This document shows, in pieces, positions 49,199 through 57,189 of a stretch of DNA of 64,000 nucleotides. How positions within the stretch are numbered: position 1 is the first letter of the stretch; every line of letters begins with the position of its first letter. Source of the DNA: an uncultured Roseiflexaceae bacterium (GTDB lineage Bacteria; Chloroflexota; Chloroflexia; Chloroflexales; Roseiflexaceae); NCBI GenBank assembly GCA_937974195.1, contig CALJIC010000114.1:1-64000 (forward strand), given 5' to 3'. The notes beneath the pieces were generated by a model that worked only from the letters and a program-made list of their open reading frames with translations, was not told where the DNA came from and ran no database searches. Made by a program: the position numbers and the translations under genes.

Positions 49199-50706
49199 GC
49201 GGCGAGCCGGTGCATGCTGCTGCGCAGGGCCGCGTACAGGTCACGGTACACGGCGTAGACCGGCTCGTAGGCCGCGGCGTCCGCGCTCGGCGCCGTGGTG
49301 CCGGTGACAGAGACGCAGCGGTCCACCGCCTCGTAGACGTCGCGGAAGACGCCGGCCGCCACGCCGGCCAGCAGCGCCGCGCCGTAGGCCGGGCCCTCCT
49401 CGGCGCCCAGCGTCGCCACCTCCGCGCCGTAGATGTCGGCCTGCATCTGGCGCCACAGCGGGCTGCGCGCGCCGCCGCCGGTGACGCGGATCTGCTCGAT
49501 CTGCAGGCCGAGCCCGCGCATGATCTCCAGCCCGTCGCGCATCGAGTAGACCACGCCCTCCATAACCGCCCGCGCCAGGTGGGCCGCGGTGTGCCGCGCC
49601 GTCAGCCCGACGAACGCCCCGCGCGCCAGTGGGTCGAGGTGCGGCGTGCGCTCGCCGCTCAGGTACGGCAGGAACACCAGCCCTTCGGCGCCCGGCGGGA
49701 CGGTGGCCGCCATGGCGGTCAGGTCGTCGTAGCTGAGCTGCGTGGGCGTGGGGCGCAGGTTCTGCAGCGTGAGCATCCGCCGGAACCACTGGAACGACCC
49801 GCCGGCCGCCAGCGTCACCGCCATCAGGTGGTACTGGCCCGGCACGTCGTGGCAGAAGGTGTGCAGCCGCCCCTGCGGGTCGAGCGCGATCGCGTCGCTG
49901 TGGGCGAAGATCACGCCGCTGGTGCCGATGCTCGAGCTCACCACCCCGGCGCGGACGATCCCGGTGCCGATCGCCGCCGCCGCGTTGTCGCCGCCGCCTG
50001 CGGCCACCGGCAGCCCGGCCGGCAGCCCCAGATCCGCAGCCACCTCGGGCCGGAGCCGGCCGGCCACCTGCGGCCCCTCGTAGACCGGCGGCAGCCACTC
50101 GCGCGGGATCTCGAGCTTCTCCAGGATCTCGTCGCTCCAGTCCCGGCTCCTGAGGTCCAGCAGCAGCGTCCCGGCGGCGTCCGAGGCGTCCGAGGCGCGC
50201 TCGCCGGTCAGCATGAGCCGGATGTAGTCCTTCGGCAGCAGCACCTGCGCCACCCGCGCGTAGTTGGCGGGCTCGTGGTTGCGCAGCCAGAGGATCTTCG
50301 GCGCCTGGAAGCCGGTGAGCGCCGGGTTGCCGGCGAGCTCGATCAGCCGCGCCGCGCCCACCCGCGCGGTGATCTCCTCGCACTCCGCGGCGGTGCGCTG
50401 GTCGTTCCACAGCAGCGCCGGCCGGATCACCTGCCCCTCGGCGTCGAGGAACACCGCGCCGTGCATCTGGCCGGTCAGGCCAAGCCCGGCGATCCGGGCG
50501 GCGTCCCCGCCGGCCCGGGCGACCACCTCGCGCAGCGCCTGCCGGGCGCCCCGCCACCAGTCGGCCGGGTCCTGCTCGCTCCACAGTGGCTGGGGCGTGT
50601 GCAGCGGGTACTCGGCGGTGGCGGTGGCCAGCACGCGCCCATCCGCGTCGCACAGCAGCGCCTTCGCGCCCGAGGTGCCGATGTCGAGGCCGATCAGCAA
50701 GGACAT
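49195..50706 (-). CDS. xylB: Xylulokinase
   Basis: 503 residues, FGGY kinase. Starts LLIGLDIGTSGAKALLCD with the ATP-binding Asp-Gly-Thr loop. LGLTGQMHGAVFLD is the substrate-recognition motif that defines xylulokinases. PVAAGGGDNAAAAIGTG carries the catalytic Asp. C-terminal IRVTGGGARSPLWRQMQADI. Phosphorylates D-xylulose to xylulose 5-phosphate. It follows xylA by 94 bp (with a hairpin between) and overlaps the TauE-like gene by 4 nt. Confidence 0.95.
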   Translation of the reverse strand: MSLLIGLDIGTSGAKALLCDADGRVLATATAEYPLHTPQPLWSEQDPADWWRGARQALREVVARAGGDAARIAGLGLTGQMHGAVFLDAEGQVIRPALLWNDQRTAAECEEITARVGAARLIELAGNPALTGFQAPKILWLRNHEPANYARVAQVLLPKDYIRLMLTGERASDASDAAGTLLLDLRSRDWSDEILEKLEIPREWLPPVYEGPQVAGRLRPEVAADLGLPAGLPVAAGGGDNAAAAIGTGIVRAGVVSSSIGTSGVIFAHSDAIALDPQGRLHTFCHDVPGQYHLMAVTLAAGGSFQWFRRMLTLQNLRPTPTQLSYDDLTAMAATVPPGAEGLVFLPYLSGERTPHLDPLARGAFVGLTARHTAAHLARAVMEGVVYSMRDGLEIMRGLGLQIEQIRVTGGGARSPLWRQMQADIYGAEVATLGAEEGPAYGAALLAGVAAGVFRDVYEAVDRCVSVTGTTAPSADAAAYEPVYAVYRDLYAALRSSMHRLAA

Positions 50707-50746
50707 AGCAGTTCTTTCGATCTTGTGCGAGACCAGGAAGGGAGAC

Positions 50747-50771
50747 TCAGGGGAGGCTCAGCCTCCCCTGA
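50747..50771 (-). repeat. Intercistronic stem-loop between xylA and xylB
   Basis: TCAGGGGAGGC (50747-50757), loop TCA, GCCTCCCCTGA (50761-50771), 11 bp perfect, no T tract after it. It may protect the xylA mRNA from 3' decay. The GGGGAGGC core is that of the intergenic element family. Confidence 0.65.
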
Positions 50772-50800
50772 ATCCATCGCCGTCACGTGTCACGCGCGGG

Positions 50801-51970
50801 CTAGCGCACGCCCATCAGCAGGTCGAAGGTGAGCTGGTCGAGCCGCTCGTAGGCCATCCCGCGCGCGCTGATCGCCCGCCGGTCGAAGCTGTGGCCCTTG
50901 AGCGCGTCGGCCTTCTCCCGGCTGTACGCGCCCAGGAACGGCGCCATCGAGCCGTCGTCGGCGCGGATCTCCGCCAGCAGCGCCTGGATCTCCGGGTCCT
51001 CGTTGAAGCGCCGCGCCTTCTCCTTCAGGATCAGGTAGGAGCGCATGCAGCCGCGGGCGAAGTCCTTGACCCCCTCGTAGTCCTCGGTGCGGTAGGCGTG
51101 GGCGTCGAAGTGGCGGCTGCCGTCGTAGCCCACGTCCTCCAGGAACTTCACCAGGAAGAAGGCCGCCTTCGGGTTCACCGAGCCGAAGCGGAAGTCCTGG
51201 TCGTAGCGGCCGGGCGCCTGGTCGTTCAGGTCGATGTGGAACAGCTTGCCGGCCTCCCACGCCTGGGCCACGCCGTGCAGGAAGTTCAGCCCCGCCATGG
51301 TCTCGTGGGCCACCTCGGGGTTCAGCCCGACCATCTCGGGGTAGTCGAGCGTGTTGATCAGCGCCAGCGCGTGACCCACCGTCGCCAGGAAGATGTCGCC
51401 GCGCGGCTCGTTCGGCTTGGGCTCCAGCGCGAACTTCAGGTTGTAGCCCTGATCCTTGACATAAGCGCACAGGAAGTTGAGCGCCTCGCGGTAGCGCTTG
51501 AGCGCCTCGGCCGGGTCCTTGGTCGCGTCGGACTCGACGCCCTCGCGGCCGCCCCAGAACACGTAGACCGTCGCGCCGCACTCGACGCCGAGGTCGATCG
51601 AGCGCATGGTCTTCTGGAGCGCGTAGGCGCGCACCTTCGGGTCGTTGGAGGTGAACGCGCCGTCCTTGAAGACCGGGTCGGTGAACAGGTTGGTGGTCGC
51701 CATCGGCACCACCAGGCCGGTCTCCTTCAGCGCCGCTTTGAACTCGCGCACGATCCGGTCGCGCTCGGCCGGCGTCGCGTCGATCGGCACCAGGTCGTTG
51801 TCGTGGAAGTTCACGCCGTAGGCGCCGGTGTCGGCCAGCAGGTGGACGAGCTCGACTGGCGAGAGCGGGTTGCGCACCGGCTCGCCAAACGGGTCCCGCC
51901 CGAGGTTGCCGACCGTCCACAGACCGAAGGTGAACTTGTGCTCGGGCCGGGGGGTGTATGCGTCTGTCAT
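50801..51970 (-). CDS. xylA: Xylose isomerase (class I)
   Basis: 389 residues, the size of the actinobacterial/Thermus class I type. GVNFHDNDLVP holds the catalytic His56/Asp59, KFALEPKPNEPRGD the metal Glu and Lys, GLNPEVAHETMAG the bridging Glu and His, and LFHIDLNDQAPGRYDQD the remaining Asp ligands. The Trp in VFWGG lies in the substrate pocket. Converts D-xylose to D-xylulose, and often D-glucose to fructose. It precedes xylB on the same strand. Confidence 0.97.
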   Translation of the reverse strand: MTDAYTPRPEHKFTFGLWTVGNLGRDPFGEPVRNPLSPVELVHLLADTGAYGVNFHDNDLVPIDATPAERDRIVREFKAALKETGLVVPMATTNLFTDPVFKDGAFTSNDPKVRAYALQKTMRSIDLGVECGATVYVFWGGREGVESDATKDPAEALKRYREALNFLCAYVKDQGYNLKFALEPKPNEPRGDIFLATVGHALALINTLDYPEMVGLNPEVAHETMAGLNFLHGVAQAWEAGKLFHIDLNDQAPGRYDQDFRFGSVNPKAAFFLVKFLEDVGYDGSRHFDAHAYRTEDYEGVKDFARGCMRSYLILKEKARRFNEDPEIQALLAEIRADDGSMAPFLGAYSREKADALKGHSFDRRAISARGMAYERLDQLTFDLLMGVR

Positions 51971-52035
51971 CGGATCGCTCCGCTTTCTGAATGAGGATGG
52001 GCGCGCCGCGCCCTATCCTCGGGCGGCCTCATGTA

Positions 52036-52797
52036 TTACGGCAGCGGGCTGGTCATGCACCACCCGCCGTCGACGATCAGCGTCTGGCCGGTGATGTGCG
52101 CGGCTGCGTCGGAAGCCAGGAACAGCAGCGCCCCGGCGACGTCCTCCGGCTGCCCGACGCGCCCGGTGGGGATCACGCCGGCCCAGTGGACATCGTACTC
52201 GGGGTCGTCCCTGCGGTTGCGCTCGTTGTCGATCGCGCCGATCCCCAGCGCGTTGACGGTGATGCGATGGGGCGCCAGCTCGACCGCCCACACGCGCGCC
52301 ATGTGCCGCAGCGCGGCCTTGGTGATCCCATAGGCCCCGAGGTTCGGGATGGCCTGCACGCCGGTGACCGAGGACGAGAAGATGATCCGCCCGCCGCCGC
52401 CCTGCGCGATCATCTGCTGCGCGGCGGCCTGGGCGCCGAAGAACGACCCCTTCACGTTCAGGTCGATCAGCGTGTCGAGGATGAGCTCGTCGGTCTCGAG
52501 CAGCGGCGCGCTGATCGTCAGCCCGGCGTTGGCGGCGAAGATGTCCAGCCGCCCGAACAGCTCGACCGCGCGCGCCACCAGATCGCGGTTCGCCGCCGCC
52601 GACGAGAGGTCGGCCTCGTGGCGCTCGGCGCGCCCGCCGGCCGCCCGGATGCGCGCCACCGTCGCCTCGGCCCGCTCGGGCTCGCCGTAGTGGCTGAGCA
52701 GCACCGTGCAGCCCTGGGCGGCGAGCGCGGTCGCCATCGCCGCGCCGATCTCCCGGCTCGCGCCGGTCACAATCGCAACTTTCCCCGAAAAGGTCAT
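52036..52797 (-). CDS. Short-chain dehydrogenase/reductase
   Basis: 253 residues. Cofactor motif VAIVTGASREIGAAMATALA, NAG motif AANAGLTIS, catalytic Ser in IIFSSSVTGVQ and YGITK (Tyr-x-x-x-Lys). C-terminal HITGQTLIVDGGWCM. Probably NAD(P)-dependent oxidation of a sugar or polyol, such as xylose or xylitol dehydrogenase-type activity (inference from the operon). The start at 52797 is preferred because the upstream in-frame segment lies inside a 30-bp palindrome. Confidence 0.9.
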   Translation of the reverse strand: MTFSGKVAIVTGASREIGAAMATALAAQGCTVLLSHYGEPERAEATVARIRAAGGRAERHEADLSSAAANRDLVARAVELFGRLDIFAANAGLTISAPLLETDELILDTLIDLNVKGSFFGAQAAAQQMIAQGGGGRIIFSSSVTGVQAIPNLGAYGITKAALRHMARVWAVELAPHRITVNALGIGAIDNERNRRDDPEYDVHWAGVIPTGRVGQPEDVAGALLFLASDAAAHITGQTLIVDGGWCMTSPLP

Positions 52798-52808
52798 AGG
52801 AATAAGGC

Positions 52809-52838
52809 GGCGCTGCGGCGAGGCCTCGCCGCAGCGCC
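52809..52838. repeat. 30-bp perfect palindrome
   Basis: GGCGCTGCGGCGAGG joined directly to its reverse complement (axis 52823/52824) in the space between the TIM-barrel gene and the SDR gene. It contains the GCTGCGGCGA core of other intergenic elements. No T tract follows. Confidence 0.75.
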
Positions 52839-52845
52839 ATGCCAC

Positions 52846-53850
52846 CTACTTCTGCTGCTGGAAGGCCGCGTCGAAGGCCACGTCCGAGGGCGTCAGCTCC
52901 AGCCGCTTCACCAGCGCGCAGGCCTCGGGCGCACCCTGCTCGCGGTTCATGCCGTTGTCCTCCCACTCCACCGAGAGCGGGCCCTTGTAGCCGATGTCGT
53001 TCAGCGCCCGGAAGACGCGCTCGAACGGCACGCCGCCGCGGCCCGGCGAGACGAAGTCCCAGCCGCGCCGGTGGTCGCCGAAGAACAGGTGGGAGCCGAG
53101 GATGCCGTTGCGCCCGTTCAGGTTGCGGATCGACTCCTTGACGTGCATGTGGTAGATGCGGTCGCCGAACTCATAGACGAACTCGACCGGGTCGAGCATC
53201 TGCCAGTACAGGTGGCTCGGGTCGAAGTTGATGCCGAACGCCGGCCGGTTGTTCAGCGCCGCGAGCGTGGCCTTGGTGCTCCAGAAGTCGTAGGCGATCT
53301 CGCCCGGGTGCACCTCGAGCGCGAACTTCACGCCCACCTCGTCGAACACGTCGAGGATCGGGTTGAAGCGGTCGGCGAACTCCTTGTAGCCGTCCTCGAT
53401 CATCGACGGCGGCACCGGCGGGAACATCGCCAGCACGTGCCAGATCGGCGAGCCGGTGAAGCCGTTGACCACCTTCACGCCGAAGGCCGCGGCGGCGCGC
53501 GCGGCGTTCTTCATGTGCTCGGCGGCGCGCTGCCGCACCCCCTCCGGGTCGCCGTCGCCCCACACCGAGGGCGGCAGGATGCCCTTGTGGCGCTCGTCGA
53601 TGATCTTATCCGTGATCGCCTGCCCGACCAGGTGGTTGCTGATCGCGAAGCACTGCAGGCCGTGGCGCTCGAGCAGCTCGCGCTTCTCGCGCACGTAGCG
53701 ATCCGACTCGAGCGCCTTCTCGACTTCGAAGTGGTCCCCCCAGCAGGCCAGCTCAAGGCCGTCGTAGCCGAAGCTCTTCGCCTTGGCGGCCAGGGTCTCA
53801 AGCGGCAGATCGGCCCACTGGCCGGTGAACAGTGTAACCGGACGTGCCAT
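52846..53850 (-). CDS. Sugar phosphate isomerase/epimerase (TIM barrel)
   Basis: 334 residues of the AP-endonuclease-2-like barrel. FGYDGLELACWGDHFEV, FAISNHLVGQAIT, HVLAMFPPVPPSMI, FALEVHPGEIAYDFWS, FGINFDPSHLYWQMLDPVEF and YHMHVKESI are typical, with metal ligands in LEVHP, FDPSH and MHVK. WEDNGMNRE supplies the terminal Glu. The length is greater than the 27-kDa subfamily and matches inosose/ketose isomerase-like enzymes in inositol or rare-sugar pathways. It sits between the Gfo/Idh and SDR genes in the sugar operon. Confidence 0.88.
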   Translation of the reverse strand: MARPVTLFTGQWADLPLETLAAKAKSFGYDGLELACWGDHFEVEKALESDRYVREKRELLERHGLQCFAISNHLVGQAITDKIIDERHKGILPPSVWGDGDPEGVRQRAAEHMKNAARAAAAFGVKVVNGFTGSPIWHVLAMFPPVPPSMIEDGYKEFADRFNPILDVFDEVGVKFALEVHPGEIAYDFWSTKATLAALNNRPAFGINFDPSHLYWQMLDPVEFVYEFGDRIYHMHVKESIRNLNGRNGILGSHLFFGDHRRGWDFVSPGRGGVPFERVFRALNDIGYKGPLSVEWEDNGMNREQGAPEACALVKRLELTPSDVAFDAAFQQQK

Positions 53851-53913
53851 TGGCGTCTCCTCTCCTGAGACACAGGCCGGCCGGCATCATCGCCGCCAGC
53901 CGTCCTGCTCGCT

Positions 53914-55077
53914 TCAATACTCCGGCTGCACCCACTGCCGGCTGCCCGCCGACTTCTCGACGGCGTCGAGCACCGCCTGGCAGCGCAGGCCGTCCTCGAA
54001 GGTCGGCTCGGGGGACTCCCCCTTCGCGATGCCGTTCAGCAGGTCGTACACGCCGTGGGTGAAGGTGTGCTCCCAGCCGATGATATGGCCGGCCGGCCAC
54101 CAGGCGCTCATGTAGGGGTGCGCCTCGCCGTTCGTCACCAGCACGTTGCGGAAGCCGACCACGTCGGCCTGGTCGTCCTCCAGCAGCACGTTCAGCTCGT
54201 TCAGACGCTCCAGGTTGAAAACGATGCTGCCCTTGCTGCCGTTGATCTCGAACGAGTTGTAGTTGGCGCGCCCCTTGGCGAAGCGGGTGACCTCGAACGA
54301 CCCGACCGCGCCGTTGTCGAAGCGCGCCAGGAACAGCGCCGCGTCGTCGACCGTCACCTCGCCCATCTCGGTGCCCGCCGTCGCGCCGAGGCCGGCGTCG
54401 GTCGCCGCCAGCACCGGGCGCTGCTTGATGAAGGTCTCGGTCAGGCCGGTGACCTCGGTGATCTCGCCCACCAGCATGCGCGCCAGGTCGATGATGTGCG
54501 CGCCCAGGTCGCCCAGCGTGCCCGAGCCGGCCTGGTCCTTCTGCAGGCGCCACACCAGCGGGAAGTTCGGGTCCATGATCCAGTCCTGCAGGTAGACCGC
54601 CCGCCAGTGGTAGATCTTGCCGAGCCTGCCGCTCTTGATCAGGTCCCGGGCCAGCTGCACCGCCGGCACGCGCCGGTAGTTGAAGTTCACCATGCCGACG
54701 ACGTTGTTGCGCTTGACGGCCTCGACCATCTGGCGCGCCTCGGCCAGCGTGTTGGCGAGCGGCTTCTCGCAGAAGACGTGCTTGCCGTTGTTGGCGGCCT
54801 CGATCGCGATCGGCGCGTGGCTGTCGCCGGGGGTCGAGACATCGACCAGGCCGATGTCATCCCGGGCCACCAGCTTGCGCCAGTCGGTCTCGTAGCTCTC
54901 CCAGCCGTACTGCTCGGCGGCCTGCTTCACGCCGGCCTCGTCGCGGCCGCAGATCGCCCGCATCACCGGCCGCAGCGCGACATCCGGGAAGAACGCCGCC
55001 ACCTGGCGGTAGGCGTTCGAGTGCGACTTGCCCATGAACTTGTAGCCGACCAGGCCGACTCCGATGGTGTTTGCCAT
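53914..55077 (-). CDS. Gfo/Idh/MocA family oxidoreductase
   Basis: 387 residues. The N-terminal NAD-binding segment is TIGVGLVGYKFMGKSHSNAY, then VDVSTPGDSHAPIAIEAANNGKHVFCEKPLAN, with the catalytic Lys in EKPLA. GTLGDLGAHIIDLARMLVGE has the characteristic His-Asp pair. It oxidises a sugar, inositol or glucoside at C-3, or works with the isomerases downstream. The ATG at 55077 has GAGGAG 8 nt before it. Confidence 0.92.
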   Translation of the reverse strand: MANTIGVGLVGYKFMGKSHSNAYRQVAAFFPDVALRPVMRAICGRDEAGVKQAAEQYGWESYETDWRKLVARDDIGLVDVSTPGDSHAPIAIEAANNGKHVFCEKPLANTLAEARQMVEAVKRNNVVGMVNFNYRRVPAVQLARDLIKSGRLGKIYHWRAVYLQDWIMDPNFPLVWRLQKDQAGSGTLGDLGAHIIDLARMLVGEITEVTGLTETFIKQRPVLAATDAGLGATAGTEMGEVTVDDAALFLARFDNGAVGSFEVTRFAKGRANYNSFEINGSKGSIVFNLERLNELNVLLEDDQADVVGFRNVLVTNGEAHPYMSAWWPAGHIIGWEHTFTHGVYDLLNGIAKGESPEPTFEDGLRCQAVLDAVEKSAGSRQWVQPEY

Positions 55078-55153
55078 TGAGGTGCTCCTCGATCTCACAC
55101 GTCGCGCGTTGCCCGCCGATCGGCCGCGCGGCCGCCGGCCTGCGCTGCGCGGT

Positions 55154-55540
55154 TCAGGCTTCCAGCGAGCGGTAGTCCCCGGTGATCGTCGTCACCTCGA
55201 TCTGATTGCCGAAGGGGTCGCGGCAGAAGAAGCGTGGCCTGCCGGGGATGGGGATGGTCTCCTCCACCGCCACGCCGGCGGCGGTGAGCCGGGCGCGCAC
55301 GGCCTCCAGGTCGTCCACCTCCAGGCAGAAGTGGCGCCCGGAGCGCTGGTCGGCGCCGTCCTCGGCGAACAGGTGCAGCTCGCCGTCGCCGATGCGGTAC
55401 CACACCAGGTCGAGGTGCGCCAGCGCCTTGGGCGGGGAGACCTCCTCCAGGCCGAGCACGTCGGTGTAGAAGCGACGCGCCTGGTCGGCGCTCCCGCTTG
55501 GGCGCGGCACGCTGACGTGCTGGATGCGCAGTCTGCTCAT
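55154..55540 (-). CDS. VOC-family (glyoxalase-like) protein
   Basis: 128 residues with paired beta-alpha-beta-beta-beta modules. IQHVSVPRPSGS, ARRFYTDVLGLEEV, GELHLFAED, GRHFCLEVDDLEAV and PFGNQIEVTTITG. The His in QHV, the Glu/His in GELHLF and the Glu in NQIEV could be metal ligands. It is first gene of the seven-gene sugar operon, behind a consensus promoter, and may handle a toxic aldehyde or a substrate isomer. A long leader (about 150 nt) precedes it. Confidence 0.85.
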   Translation of the reverse strand: MSRLRIQHVSVPRPSGSADQARRFYTDVLGLEEVSPPKALAHLDLVWYRIGDGELHLFAEDGADQRSGRHFCLEVDDLEAVRARLTAAGVAVEETIPIPGRPRFFCRDPFGNQIEVTTITGDYRSLEA

Positions 55541-55694
55541 GGTCGTGTGGAAGGGCTGAAGCCGACGCAGTACACCTGTCCGACAGCCGTGTCGTCACAG
55601 TGCCGCCGTACGTTCCCGGGCGGGTCCGGCAGGACCTCCGTTGGTCGTTCTCACACGTGCGGGCGCCGTGTTTGTTGGCGTCTGGATAGGGGCG

Positions 55695-55723
55695 AGTATA
55701 CTTGAGCGCCCTTGATCTGTCAA
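55695..55723 (-). promoter_or_regulatory. Consensus promoter of the VOC-xylAB operon
   Basis: Minus strand: perfect TTGACA (55718-55723), 17-nt spacer, TATACT (55695-55700). Predicted start near 55688; leader about 148 nt. The following genes run without a terminator to about 48.4 kb. Confidence 0.82.
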
Positions 55724-55743
55724 ACCGCCGCGGGCGCTGCGTA

Positions 55744-55752
55744 TGCTATAAT
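55744..55752 (+). promoter_or_regulatory. Extended -10 promoter of the 97-residue gene
   Basis: TGCTATAAT: TG at 55744-55745, perfect TATAAT at 55747-55752. The -35 region is poor. It lies back-to-back with the VOC-operon promoter, 21 bp away. Confidence 0.55.
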
Positions 55753-55787
55753 CTCACACCACTCTTACACGCAAACCGGGCGAACGT

Positions 55788-56081
55788 GTGAGCCACAACG
55801 AGCGTCCCTTCATCACTGTCGATATCGAGCGGCGTGGCTATGGCCGCCGCTACACCAGCCTGCCCGTCGACGACCTGCGTCGCGACGGGTTCGCGATAGA
55901 CTTCACGGGAGCCTATATCCGGCCGGAGCACATCGATATCCGGCCGGGCGATGTAGTGCGCTGGCGTGAGAACGGGCGCTTGGTGCAGGCCGAGGTGACC
56001 TCGGTGCAGCTCGAGGGCCTGGTGATGCAGGTGCAGGTGACGGGCGCCCACCTGCTGCCGCCCGACGCGTTCTACCCGTGA
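55788..56081 (+). CDS. Hypothetical protein (97 aa)
   Basis: No family recognised. From GTG: MSHNERPFITVDIERRGYGR, then TSLPVDDLRRDGFAIDFTGA, HIDIRPGDVVRWRENGRLVQ, and MQVQVTGAHLLPPDAFYP. The DIRPGDVVRWREN-type beta segment resembles small OB/SH3-like barrels. No signal peptide. An extended -10 promoter lies 36 bp before the start. The ribosome-binding site is weak. It stands alone, converging with the BMP importer operon. Confidence 0.6.
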   Translation: MSHNERPFITVDIERRGYGRRYTSLPVDDLRRDGFAIDFTGAYIRPEHIDIRPGDVVRWRENGRLVQAEVTSVQLEGLVMQVQVTGAHLLPPDAFYP

Positions 56082-56121
56082 CTGCGGAGGGACGGGCCGC
56101 CGCCGCGCCCCTCCGCGCAGA
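56082..56121. terminator. Hairpin between convergent genes
   Basis: CTGCGGAGGG pairs with CCCTCCGCGCAG (one bulge) across a CG-rich loop, between the 97-residue gene (+) and the permease gene (-). There is no clear T tract, so termination is inferred from position. Confidence 0.4.
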
Positions 56122-57114
56122 TCACGGCTGCTGGAAGGGCTGCCCGAGCGCCGCGGGGGCCGGGGTCGCGAGGCGGGCGATCAGCGCCTGGACTGGCCGG
56201 CGCAGCGGCTCGGGCAGGCCGGCGGCCCAGGCCGCCACCGAGGGGTTGGTGGCGCCGTTCACCAGCGCCAGCACGAAGATCATCAGCGCGAAGGGCGCCA
56301 CCTGAAACACCTGCGTCGGCAGGTCCGCCAGGCTGCTCTGCGCCCGCGTCGCGAGGGTCTGCAGCGCGCCGAACAGGTAGCAGCCGAGCGCCACGCGCCA
56401 GGGGCGCCAGCCGCCGAAGATCACGATCGCCAGCGCGATCCAGCCGGTGCCGGCGATGTGCCGGTGGCTCCAGCCCTGCTTGAGGTCGAGCGTGTAGGCC
56501 GCGCCGGCGATGCCCACCAGCGCCCCGCCGATCAGCACGTACAGGTAGCGCAGCCGCGTCACGTCGGCGCCGCGGGCGAAGGCGGCCGCCGGCCGCTCCC
56601 CGAGCGCCCGCAGCGTCAGCCCCGGCCGCGTGCGGAAGAGGAAGAACCACACCGCCGGCACTAAGATCATGCTGGCGTAGATCACCAGATCGTGCCGGAA
56701 CAGCAGCGTCCCGATCAGCGGGATGTCCGCCAGGAGCGGCACCGGCGCCGCCGGCACGGCGATCCCCTGGACCCGCACGTACGGCGCCCCCAGGAACGAC
56801 GAGAGCTCGGTGCAGAGCAGCGCCAGCACGAAGCCCACCGCGGTCTGCGAGCGGTCGAGCGTGATGCTCAGCAGGCACAGCACCAGCGCCACCAGCACCC
56901 CGACGAGCGCCGCGGCCACGAAGCCCGCTACCACGCTCCGCGTGTGCAGGCCAACGGCGAAGCCGGCCAGCGCGGCCAGCAGCATTGTTCCGTCCAGCGA
57001 GAGATTCACGACGCCGGCCCGCTCGCTGATCGTCTCGCCCATGGTGGCGAAGATCAGCGGCGCGGCGCCGGCGAGCACCGCGGCCAGGTAGATCGCGAGT
57101 TGGTCGAGGGTCAC
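56122..57114 (-). CDS. BMP-family nucleoside-type ABC transporter permease (second subunit, NupQ/YufQ-like)
   Basis: 330 residues from GTG (AAGGA upstream), about nine hydrophobic helices. GETISERAGVVNLSLDGTM near residue 27 is the hallmark of this permease class. LGERPAAAFARGADVTRLRY is the coupling loop, and GGWRPWRVALGCYLFGALQT follows. It pairs with the larger permease encoded at 59.2-60.3 kb. In most genomes these two permease genes are adjacent. Here a WD40-membrane gene with its own promoter lies between. Confidence 0.93.
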   Translation of the reverse strand: MTLDQLAIYLAAVLAGAAPLIFATMGETISERAGVVNLSLDGTMLLAALAGFAVGLHTRSVVAGFVAAALVGVLVALVLCLLSITLDRSQTAVGFVLALLCTELSSFLGAPYVRVQGIAVPAAPVPLLADIPLIGTLLFRHDLVIYASMILVPAVWFFLFRTRPGLTLRALGERPAAAFARGADVTRLRYLYVLIGGALVGIAGAAYTLDLKQGWSHRHIAGTGWIALAIVIFGGWRPWRVALGCYLFGALQTLATRAQSSLADLPTQVFQVAPFALMIFVLALVNGATNPSVAAWAAGLPEPLRRPVQALIARLATPAPAALGQPFQQP

Positions 57115-57146
57115 AGTGGTGTCCTTGTTGTGCGGTGATATGAGGC

Positions 57147-57168
57147 GAGGGCGCGTCGCGGCGCCCTC
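57147..57168 (-). repeat. Stem-loop between the WD40 gene and the permease gene
   Basis: GAGGGCGC (57147-57154), 6-nt loop, GCGCCCTC (57161-57168). It lies just after the WD40-gene stop (57190) on the minus strand. No T tract, so probably an mRNA-stabilising hairpin. Confidence 0.5.
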
Positions 57169-57189
57169 ACGGTTAGCTCTACGGCGCGA

